Assembly: GCA_021292105.1 (NCBI GenBank)
Contig: CM037861.1
Coordinates: 33,944,172-34,008,171 of the forward strand
Length of the DNA stretch: 64,000 bases
Reading direction: 5' to 3'
From: Anadara kagoshimensis
Taxonomy: Eukaryota > Mollusca > Bivalvia > Arcoida > Arcidae
Part shown: positions 48,016-60,600 of the stretch, piece by piece
Position numbering within the stretch: the stretch's first letter is position 1
How the letters are laid out: each line of letters opens with the position of its first letter
Translations under genes and position numbers: made by a program
Notes under the pieces: generated by a model
Told to the model about the DNA's origin: nothing
The model's input: only the letters and a program-made list of their open reading frames with translations
Database searches by the model: none

Positions 48016-51000
48016 ATGGATGGATATGGGACACTTTGTATCTTGTTCGTGTTTCTGCTCTCCAGCTCGTCAATATTAGCGGTAAGATCGATATATCTCT
48101 TCAGTTGAGTAGCCATGTTTTTATTATGTTAATTAACATGTTTAAATACACCTGTTAATGAATTGATTACATTATGTACAACTATTTGCATATTTTCACG
48201 TTCAGACACAAGTGCAATTCAATATTCTAGACATGTGACAATCCAAAGTACCAGAAGCAAATTACATAGTACCTGTTCATGTCAGATGGTACCCAGTTCG
48301 ACAACAACAATCTAGTATTAATCTTATTTCCTGGATCGATTTGTTAGTTACACGTGAATAGTAGCACATTTTTAAAACCGTAACCTGAAATAAATTACCC
48401 GTGTATAGAACATGAAATAAATTACCCATACACATCCGCATACTGACCTAAAATTGATTAACCGTGTGTATATAAACGACAAAATTGGCAACAATTTCAT
48501 GATACACGTTGAACTACATGTACTTGATTGAATCAGAAAATTGTTTAAAAATTTTCTTTGATATTTTTAAACCACTAAAATGAATGTATTAATAATTTAC
48601 AATTATTGATCAAAAATGTAAACATGTTATTTTGTTTAGGACAAAAGTTACATAAACTTATCGGTATTATGTACCGCACCTAAAAAGTTAATGAATAATT
48701 ACTTTTCATGACAATAAAAAAACTAGTAAAACGACTTGTATAAAAAAAGGTAAAATATTACAATCCTTAATAAAGTAAGATTTTATAATTAATGTCAATG
48801 TTTGACATGTTGATGACAGTTATGTTAAACTGTGAAATGTTGTTGTACGTGCACTACGCTACCATCACCCTCGGAGAAAATATGTCTCTCCTAACAGCTT
48901 TGTCAGACATGTTTATAGTCTTATGCATGTATTAATGTAAACTTTTGATGGATTATTTAAATATTTCAAGACAATGGTTGTAAAACCAATCCCTCATGCG
49001 TGAAGTTCAGTACTTTTCACGGTAACCAATTTATAAGGGCGATGCCCACTTCCTGTGTCTAAGTTTCTACTTAAGAGTTTTCAATCGATGAATGGCATTT
49101 TTTCACACTGAAGAAAAATGTTAAATCAAACACCAGTCAAAGAGAATCCCTCAACTGGAAATCTTTTGTGTCTTAAAGTTATGTGTTACATTTTTTTCTT
49201 GCACGTCTATGTATATTAGCCAGTTAATATTATACCGTTTGTGGGGAGGTCGGGTTTCGAACCCCCTGTCGGGTCTGAACAAGACTTGAAAATAGGAAGT
49301 GGCTGCTCTTTTGCCAAGCACTTGGCTTTTGGAAATGAAAGTCACGGGGTCCTCCGTAAGAGACTGTAATACCCGTGACACGTTATGGAACCCTCCCTGC
49401 ACATTCAGCAATGCAAATTGTCTACCACTTCGTTTATAGCTGACGACATCTCGATATAAGTAAAATGTATCTTGACTGGGTGTGTATCACTTTTATTTGT
49501 AATAACATGTGCAGAATTTTGAACTTTTTCTGTAAAAGATATATTTGTTTCCAAAATTCTGCTCATGACAATTGCAGAATCTGCTCATGACAATTGCAGA
49601 AATCTTGAATATTGCTTTTGACCAAAACTTGAAAATAGGTTGTGACTGTTTTTCCCCAAACACTCGCCATTACGGGATCTTTCGGAAGAGACATGAAAAT
49701 TGATGCCCCGTATCACGACAGGTGTGGCAAGTTAAAGAACCCCAAGAACACAACCGAAGATCGCTTCAACATAATTCCAATTCTACCAACACTTCCTACA
49801 CCGAGCCTTTGAGAAAAGTATTTTCAGACGATAAAATTCACGCCGGTTATTGTTTTTCCAAAATCTACACTTTAACCAAAATATCATCAGATCTGCTATC
49901 TGAATATTAACCTTGGGCGGAGGAAACCGGAGTGCATGAAAAAAGCTACCTAACTAACTTTGGCAAATAAACTACATCTACTGGATTGGAAACTGTACAG
50001 CGGCGTCTTATGCTCAAGATAAAAGACCAGGGGATGATAAAATTTCCCTTCAATTAATAAACTTAACACATTCATTGAGACATTTTATTAATATGCCAGG
50101 CAGAATTTTCTGAAGTAGCTTCAAGTGTTGAAACGAAATTCTCATTTTGACTATATAAAATCTAATAATTTGATAAGGTAGAATCTGGACTTGCTTGGTT
50201 GAATTTCATTTCACAACATTTATTTACGTGTTATCATTTCAATTGAAAATTTGGGCTAGGCATGTTCATGATGAAATTCAAAAGTCAAGTCACGATTTTG
50301 ATGTGAATCATTAGGCCTTTATTGGAAGCTAGTAGGTACATTTTGAAAACAGGGGAGTTTTCTTTCAACCTTTAGAAAACAGCGTGATTTTAACAAAATA
50401 GTTAACAGGCGTTTCTTAAAATTGATACTTATGGGCGTGTCACTGAAGTATGTCTCTTAATTATGAAGTTACCATCGTAATTTATTCAGATCCGTAATAT
50501 TAAAAGTAAACATTGGTTTCTCGTCTCTTCTTAGTCAACCATAAATATGTTTGAGTTTTAAATATTTTTCGACGCAAAACTATTTTAAATCAATATTATT
50601 AAAATGACTTAAAAATGAAATACTCTGTTGTTATTTAGCTGTGCCAGTTCATTTTTTTACTGGTGGAATATATGTAGCGAAAATATATCCAACTGGATAA
50701 AAAATACAGTACAAAATTAAACGAACTTACACATCGGAAAGACGTCGGATTTAATTTAAAATGCAAATAAACACGAAATCGTATCATATCTAAAACAATA
50801 TGCGTTTTGAAAAATTATATAGATCTACTAGTAGAGGGTTTAAATATCGTGGTAGGAAAGATTCTTAGTTGAATTAAGGTTCCGAATAACTGAACGTCTG
50901 AACTCTTGTGTCACCATTGATTTTGAAAAGGATGTTATTTAGTCATATGAGCTATTATAATGGCGATTTACGGTATACACAGCACTAGTGAGACCATATT

Positions 51001-54000
51001 CCGGGGATTTTATGTTCCTTTGCCCTAGAATAGGATATTTTAAATATGAAAACTATCAAAACTATAAATGATATTAAAAATGAATCCTCATGACCTCTTC
51101 TCATATATATTTGACATTTGATAGTTTTTAATAAATTTTGATATCGCCCCCAGATAAAATACACGTGTTAGATTTCGGAACACATGCGCGTAGCGATATA
51201 GGCATTACTTAAATCACGGGTTATATAAAGACGAAGTTTCCATGGTGATAATGTCACAAGTTAAGCGTCATTGTAAAATTCCAGATTTAGCAAGAGGCTC
51301 ATTAATTCATTTCCAATTGGTAAGTTTTTATATTTATAGTCCCATATTCTAGGATAAAGAAACATTAAATCACCGGAATATGGTCTCTATATCGCATACC
51401 GTAATCGGATGGTCAAAATGGTGTCAACATCGCTGTGGACGGTCATACGACTCTTGAAAGATTTTTTGAGTGGATTTATATTTCGTTTGTGTATTTGGTA
51501 ATGTGTTTGGTATCACACCGTGCCATATCATACCCCTTCTAAAAATATTAAAATTGTGGTGCCGGGAAGGGCAGTAATTTATTCGACTTTCTGTGTGATA
51601 GAAATCTTAATTTGATGGTAGTCCTGGAGGTGTCTTACCACTTAAACACCATTTTAACATTCCACTTTTCCCACTTATTAAATAAACATTCAAGATTTCA
51701 CCGCCTTACAGACCCTTTCTCAGCCTTTGACTTTTTCCTGGTATTTTAATATTTGTTTTATATATTATAGTACTATTGAATCAGTTATGTGATTTGTGTG
51801 CAGACCATAACTACAATAGCGTGATTGTGAAAGTGTGATTGCAATATTGTAGACATATTAACAGCATGATTACCGCAGACACTTATTTGTAACAAAAATG
51901 ATTTGTCCCATATCCTTATTGTTGTATTAGGAGATAGAGCAAGGTATTTTGGTTTACAAACAAATGCCTGTTGTTGATTAGTAGAACAGCCAAATTGTCT
52001 ATAAGGACCACCCAAGGGAACCAGAAAAAGTGGCCTTAATGGGCAGGTGACACTGATATACAGGTTCAAATAATGAACAAAAAGCAATTGGGTTGAAATT
52101 TTACAGACCTTTAAAAGGAGGTGACCCTTATATAGAGGTTGATTTTCAGGTGGGTTTTGACTGTAGTTGGAATCTTGATGTGCATATTGTAACTTTTTGA
52201 CAAGTTGAGCACCTCTACAGAAAACTTTGAAATAGACATTCTTGGACTCAAAAAGTACAAATGATAGATGGTGCAAGAGTAAAGGTTGGCATTCCTTCAT
52301 TTCTGCCAAGTGTTAAAACAAAACTTTGAAAGAAAAAATTATTTTATAAATACACTTTTGCTATTGGCAATAAACATTGACCTGTATGGTTGACCTTTGA
52401 TTTAAATCATGCATTTAAATGTATAAGAAAACAAAAGAGTATATTTCATCTTCATCTACATCATGGCAACCAATGCTGATTTCAGAGTTAGCAACTTAGC
52501 ACATGTATTGTGCATGTATTACATATGAATCCTAACACTACCCATGTATTGGTGTATTCACCTATATGAATATTCCATGAAAGGTCAAACAGACAGGTCA
52601 ATGTTTGCTGATATTCATGTATTGGTGGATTCTCCTATATGAATATTCCCCATGAAAGGTCAAACAGACAGGTCAATGTTGTTTGCTGATTCCCATGCAT
52701 TGGTGGATTCTCCAATATGAATATTCCCCATGAAAGGCCAAACAGACAGGTCAATTTTGTTTGCTGATACTCATGTATGAGTGAATTCTCCCAAATGAAA
52801 GGTCAAACAGACAGGTCAATGTTGTTTGTATTGGTGGATTCTCCAATATGAATATTCCCAAATGAAAGGTCAAACAGACAGGCCAATGTTGTTTGCTGAT
52901 ACCCATGTATTGTTGGATTCTCCAATTTAAATACTCCCAATGAAAGGTCAAACAGACAGGTCAATGTTGTTTGTATTGCCGAATTCTCCTATAGGAATAG
53001 TCCCAATGAAAGGTCAAACAGACAGGTCAATGTTGTTTGTATTGGTGGATTCTTCTATATGAATAGTTCCAATGAAAGTTCAAACAGACAGGTCAATGTT
53101 GTTTGTATTGGTGGATTCTCCAATATGAATATTCCCAAATGAAAGGTCAAACAGACAGGCCAATGTTGTTTGCTGATACCCATGTATTGTTGGATTCTCC
53201 AATTTAAATACTCCCAATGAAAGGTCAAACAGACAGGTCAATGTTGTTTGTATTGCCGAATTCTCCTATAGGAATAGTCCCAATGAAAGGTCAAACAGAC
53301 AGGTCAATGTTGTTTGTATTGGTGGATTCTTCTATATGAATAGTTCCAATGAAAGTTCAAACAGACAGGTCAATGTTGTTTGCCAATATGTATACCTGTA
53401 TAATATTGTGTAACCAAGCATGATTTATAGGTTTTATGGTACAAAGTACTATAATGTGTGTATGAATTTTAATAAGACCTTTAATACATAAAATATTTAG
53501 TAATTTTATAATTCATAACCTTGTTACAGTTATGATTGATGGATGTATACAAATGTCATACTCCATTTATCTTCTGAATATGTTAACAAGTTGAAGAAAG
53601 TTATTTTAATATTTTAAATTAATCATTTCATGTTTATTTTTCATTCTGATTATAAGAAAATGTGAAAAAGATATTCAAAGTTTTCAATTAATATTTGTTA
53701 TGGTGACAGGTTTTTAAAACTTAATTTGAATTTTATAACTATAAAGTAGTTAGTTTCAGTCATGAACTATTATTTCACTAATGTTTTTCAATTTGTTAGA
53801 CATTTAAAAAAATAAATAAAAAGCAACAAAAACAAAAGTAGAAAAAGCTGAAAGAACATACTATTTATTGTATTTGTTATATAGTTTTGTGGGGCTAAAA
53901 TTTTGTGGTTTTGTAATTTAAAAAAAAACCAGATGGTATGGAGAAAATTTTGAGAATTGTGTTTTTTGAAAATAAATCTAATTAAGGGTCTTGCCAGTTG

Positions 54001-54592
54001 GTAATTATAATTTTGATTGACAATAAAGTATGTGGTATTGACTAATCCACAAAAACAAAGAAATTCAATCCCCCATAAATATTTGATTTCCTTTGGGAAC
54101 TTTGGTTTCCTCCACAGTATATTATTTTTTTGATATATTTATGTGATAATCTTACTTATTTCAATCATGATTTGAGGTTCATTTAAGTTTACTGTATATA
54201 CCTCATTATTTAAGTTTGAAGGATAAATCATTAATTGATGGACATTGACCTTCATCCAAAGTCATAATGGCATTGCATGTGTGACCCTAAAATGGTCTTG
54301 ATAGCAACAGAAAAGCTTCAAAACAAATTATCTGACTGCTGACCCCTTGACCTATTCAATACTAATACACTGTCTACAAATATTGTCATATTCAATGTCA
54401 TACTTTCTACAAGTATTGCCCTATTTGATATCATACTTTCTACAATTATTGCCCTATTTGATATTATCAAGTATTGCCCTATTTGATATCATACATTCTA
54501 CTACTATTGCCCTATTTAATATGATCCTGTCTACTACATGTAATATTGCCCTATTCAATGCAATGCTATCAACTGGGATTTATTTATTTATT

Positions 54593-54635
<43 letters not shown>

Positions 54636-57600
54636 TTATTTATTGTTGCTTAAATATTGCATTTTATATTGAACTTATTTCTTTTTCTTTTGTAGCAAAG
54701 GTCCATTCCTTACACCTGTCCATCAGGTAAGTTAAAATTGTTACTAGTATTTTACAAGTGCTTACATTTAACCTTTTTATTGTATTTTATCAAAGTTTCC
54801 CAAAAAGTTAAGATGTCGCTTCCTGTAGGTTTGAATCCCACATTAGCAGATAATAATCCGCTAGTGAGGAAAGATTATAAGTTTACTTGAAGATGGTCAG
54901 TGGTTTTTATCAGCATTAAGGTTTCTTAAAACTTTAAAGAACTGACTGCCTTGATTTAAGCAAATGAATCTTGACTGGGATGTAAATTAACTTTATCTCA
55001 GCTTTAAGATGGGCTTTACCCAACTTCAGCTACTATAGTGCTTATAAACATCCAAAGACAGATTAAAAACTATGTGTATATATTACAAATTTCCTTGCAT
55101 AAAACCCACACTTTTAAAACAAAAATTAAAAAAATATATATATGAGAAGCGGTTGCAGGTTAAAAGTGGTAGTGTGAATGCTGCGTACACAAAAAATAAA
55201 AATTGGAGAAGGGGTTGCAGGTTAAAAGGGGTAGTGTAAATGCTCTGTACACAAAAATTAAAAAATTGAAGAAAGGGGTGCAGGTTAAAAGTGGTAGTGT
55301 GAATGCACTGTACATAAAAAATTTAAAAAATGGAGAAAGGGGGTGCAGGTTGAAAGAGGTAGTGTGAATGCTCCGTACACAAAAATAAAGATCGGAGAAA
55401 GGGTTGCAGGTTAAAAGGGGTAGCATGAATGCTCCATACTTCGTTAAAAGGGTTAAAAACTTTACAAACTACAGTAAGACCTGTATATAAAGACCACCTA
55501 CAAATACCTATAAGTTACAGGTTAATAACATGTTCATCCTGTTACACCTGTAAACATGTGGTATGGTCTATAAATCAAAATAACTGGATCATACCACTGA
55601 CAACCAAGGGATGAAAGGACTATACAAGTCTCACTGTGTCATGTGATAACATTTGAGATATTCTATATGTTATGTGCCCTTCCCCCCCTCAGAAAACTGT
55701 TTCAGGTTTCAGGTGGAGTGTTGAATTCCACTAAAATTTAAATATAGTTGGATTCAGACTTTTAAAATACATTGAACTTTACCTAGATTGTTGAACTTTG
55801 AGGTGTTATACTTATGGGGTTCAGTGTCAGATTACTATTCTGTTACATATATACATTAAATATGTTACCTTTATGCAGGTAGATGACTATATTATTATAT
55901 AAAACTAACTGCATGGCAGTAACACCGCTTTTAAAAATAAATGTTCTAAAATGTCAGTGCAGGAAAAACATCTGATACCAAAGATTAAGTTCTATTTTCT
56001 CAGGGTATAACATGGTGGAACAATTTACCTGGGTTGACTGGTTTAGATTACAGGTGATTTACACACCCAGGGCCATTATACCCATTTTTGGTATTGGGTT
56101 TCAGTGGTACTGTAGTATGATTCAGTTATTTTGGTTTATAGACCATAACACATGTTTAAAGGTGTAACAGGATGAACATGTTATTAACCTGTAATTTATA
56201 GCACAGATAGGTGGTCTTAATATACAGGTCTTACTGTAGCTTGTAAAGTTTTTAACCATTTTAATGAAGTATGGAGCATCCACACTACCTCAACGCGAGA
56301 TGCGAGATCTTAAAAACTAATGCCCCATGTCATGGTAGGTGTGTCATGCTACAGAACCCTCCATGCACATTATCTGAACACGCTGCAAAGGTAAAATGTC
56401 TGTTGCTTTACCTATAGCTGGTGACATCCTGATATAAGTACAATATTCTTGATCATTTTGTAAGAGAGGATTTATGTGATCTTAATTAAGCACTTAGATG
56501 AAAACTTTGCAACTTGTGTGTCAAAAGTGGTTCATAAGCTCTCTTTATAAATAGGAATAGTTTAATTAAATACAGGTAGTTTAAAATGTTTTTATTCTCT
56601 GACATATGGAACTGGTATGGTCATCAAAATCATTTGTATTGTGAATGGAAAATATGTTGCTCATATTTTTATACCATATGTAACAATAAATTGCCTACTG
56701 ACTGACCACCTGTTGGTTTGGTAGGTGGGTGTATAGTAGATGGTCAATAGGAGCAACTACTCATCAAACACACACAGTCCTACCCACCCACCCTCCATCT
56801 TACTTTGTGATCAATCTACCAATCAACATGCTAATGTAATTGCTTGGTGTTTTAAAAGAAGACAATCTTATCAATGTGGAATCATTAATTTTTGTGGTGT
56901 TTCCAATTTTATGTAATTTGTAGTTTTGTTTTTTTGTTTTTTTTTTTTTTGTGTTGGCACCTCGATCTGGGATTTACATGTCAACGAAATTATTAATTTT
57001 TGTGGTGTTCCAATTTTTTTTCTTGCACTGGCACCTTGATCTATGATTTCCATGTTAAAAAAATAGTATGTATTATAAACTTCCTCAAATCAGTAACCAC
57101 AAAATCACAATTTTATCACACAATGGAAAACAGTATTTTTTTCTGAAAATCACAAAAATAAGTGATGTCGTTTAGAGATATATTATAGCGGAGCTAACTA
57201 ATTTTTGTTGTCAGGCAAGTAATTTAAGACACCACACTTGCCCCTGGACAAGTAAAACATAATGTGCAATCATTTTTATCAGTCACAATAATTTCCAGTT
57301 TCAAATGTAAACATTCAGTCTTTCATAGGGTAGGGTAGGTAATTTTTGTAGAAGGACAAGTGAATTAACTGATCCAAACTGTCAAGTGTCTGAAAAATCA
57401 ATTTGTCTACCCCTGTATATTGTGTTTTTCAGATTGGGAAAGGATTGGAGTATCATGTGTACGTGCATTTGGTACAAATGCCAACAAAGTGCAGACATGG
57501 GAGATGGCACAAATTATGTGTAAAGGGTAAGCATAGATATTAACAGCCCTTTGGCTTTGTCAGCTATTTTAATATACAGAGTAGATCAGAACAACTGTTT

Positions 57601-60600
57601 TATACCCCAGGCAAGATTCTTTTAATTACAGTCAAACCTGTCTATTAAGGCCACCCAAGGGAACCAGTAAAAGTGGCCTTTATGGACAGGTGCCCTTTAT
57701 ATACAGGTTCAAATAATATGAATAAAGAACAATTGGGATACAATTGTACTGGCCTTTATAAGCAGGTGACCCTTACATAGAGGTGGCCTTTAAGGCAAGT
57801 TGGACTGTATATTAAGGTGATCAATTCTTTATGGTGGAGGAAACCAGAGTGCCCAGAGAAAACCACTGGTTTTTGGCTAGCAAATTGACAAACTTACTTA
57901 TACTAGGATTGACCAAGAGTGGGATTTGAACCTAGAGGTTCCGTGATCCATGAACATGTGCTTTAGACCACTAGTTCACTGGTTCTGGGGTTCTGATTTC
58001 CTCAGGTTAGCAATTTAAAACCCATGAGCTTTTTATTCATATGCTATGGGACTTGGACCAATTTTGGAATGTGGGACTAAGACTTTTATATATTTTATGA
58101 TTTTGTATTTTATATTTTAACAGGAATGGCGGTTATCTGGCCAAAATTGACGATCACTTGACCAATTATGAACTAGGAGAGTATGCCAGAAGTAAAGGGG
58201 CTCAGATGTTTTGGATAGGTAAGTCATTTTATATACCATTATCTAAAGGTTAAGGTGTATATGATAGGTGGTGTTATGGGCCTTTTTAGGGATACATGTT
58301 GTGTCATTGTTGTGGTCCTTATTGGGGATACCTGTACTAGTGTTTAGGTCATTGTTGACCCATGTTATAGAAAGGTTCATGTGATAAATGATGTCATCAA
58401 TAGCAATGTTCTTTGACTGAAGGGTTGTGGTTTTCTATGGGCACTTTGGTTTCCTGTACATTGGTAAACTGACTACCTTAATGTAAGTGAAAGAATCAAG
58501 ACTGGGGTGCAAAACTCCATTACTTCACTTCCCTGTGGTTATTGCCAACAGGTCTATATCATTAAAATTTGACTGAACAAATGGTGGCAATGAATGGAGG
58601 TTTTTCTTTAAGTACTGCTGTCTTATGTTATACATGCACTGCCTTCATTGCATACAGGGTCCTCACTTTCTTAGTAGCCTGAAGCGTGCATTACAGATCA
58701 CACACAGTGCCTCTCATCACCTAAGTTTAAATCCAATTTGGAACTAATGTGAGAAAGTTTGCTTTCTAAAGGTAGGTGGTTTACTCTGGGCACTCTGGAT
58801 TCCTCCAGCATCTTAGAATTGACTGCCTTGATATAAGAGAAAGAATCTTGACTGTGGCATAAAACAACATTACTTCACTCCATTCAATTCAGATTGATTA
58901 ACTCTTATTTTACAGACAATAAATATTTGATTGTAAAATATTTACAGTATGACTGTATCTCTCTTTGATGAAACACGCAGAAGCAATTGTATTGCAATTC
59001 CCGTTAAAAGACAATAGGGGTCATGACCCTTGATGTGTATGAAATTTCCCACAAGATGACAACATGTCCCCCACAGGATGACATTATATGTGATTGTCTT
59101 TTGATTATGACTGTCACTAAAGGTTTAAATAATAGTCATGTGAGAAATGTCGATCTCGCATGGCAAAAAACCCTATCTCACATGAGCAGGTATGGAAAAA
59201 ATAGTGCCAAGAGTTGAAACAAATATTTACAAAATATTTATTGAAAGAAAGAATTATAAATATAAGAAATGATGTTTCTCTCATTGTATTTCAAGAGGTA
59301 ATGCAAGATAGTATGGCGTGTGCCAAATTCACATGCCACACTTTCTTGCATTACCTCTTGAAATACCATGATCAGAATGTCATTTCTTAAATGGTAATCT
59401 TTTTCAGGGATGAACAGAAAAGAAGTATCAAAGTCTGATACAGAGAAAGTAGAATGGGGAAATGATATGGACGGTACAGTGTATGAGGGCAAATGGAATA
59501 ATAAGAGTCCAGATGTTCAAAATGGAGATTGTGTGTATGTCAAATATATGATGGAACATGGTTATGTGATGCAGTTTGAAAAATGCAAATCAAAAATGGC
59601 TTATATTTGTCAACGGCCATCTTGTCCATCTGGTAAGTCTTGAAATCAATTTACAGGGTGGTAAGCATTCCTGTTTTTTCCTATTTTATTGAAAATTGCT
59701 ATATTTTGAGAAAAAAGTTTCTATTTTCAGTAATTTTACAATATGTTTACAATATTCCGAATAGGTGTTAAGATTCTTTGATCTGAAATTACAAGTTTTT
59801 AAGTATCTGAAACATCAAAACCTAATAGGTTATTACATGTATATACCATGTTTTTGTTAAATAAAGGGAGATAATTCTTGCAAATCAAGGGACTCTATTG
59901 CTTAACCTTTGAAACTGATTTATTTTCCTTATTCAAAAAGTATCGCTAAATTTTTTTTTATATCTTGTTAAGCCCACTTGACCCAATTAATTAAATGTTT
60001 GTGATATTATTCAAGTGTCGGTATACAAAGTGCATTCATTCATTCATAATTTATTTCCTCTTAAATAGAGATTTTTACATATAGAATTTCATATAATAAC
60101 TACATGTGCTTAATTAAACAATAAACAGAACATGGTGCATAATTTTTTCGATCCAAAAGACAGAATGAAGTTTTTCTGTAACAAGGTAACAATATCATGG
60201 GACTATGTACTTATATTACAGGGAGTTTTTTCTGTCACAATGGTAACTGTCTCAGTTCCAATCTCATGTGTGATAATTATGATGATTGTGGAGATTATTC
60301 AGATGAGACAAACTGTGGTAAGTATAATGTAATGTTCACTTTCATTTTCTAAACAGATTTAAACAGTATTAATATTAATAAAAATAATAATACAGTAAAA
60401 CCTCGTTATAATGCCCCTCGATAACTTTGCCACCTCGCTTATCGCCACACTATTTTGAAGTCCCAAAATCCATTTTGTTTATGTTTTTCATTATGAGCCT
60501 CTCTCAATTTATCACCAAACCCCTTTATAATGCCAAAATTTGACTGAACAAATGGTGGCGATGAATCAAGGTTTTACTGTATATAATTATTGACATTTGA

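Noticed and set aside
54347-54730. 127-aa frame before lectin exon 2
   Set aside because: Its sequence is the translation of a minisatellite and (TTTA)n; only the last 31 nt are a real exon, in another phase.
55160-55426. 88-aa minus-strand frame
   Set aside because: Translation of the 62-bp tandem array.
59023-59217. 64-aa frame in lectin intron 4
   Set aside because: No homology, no splice fit with neighbouring exons.
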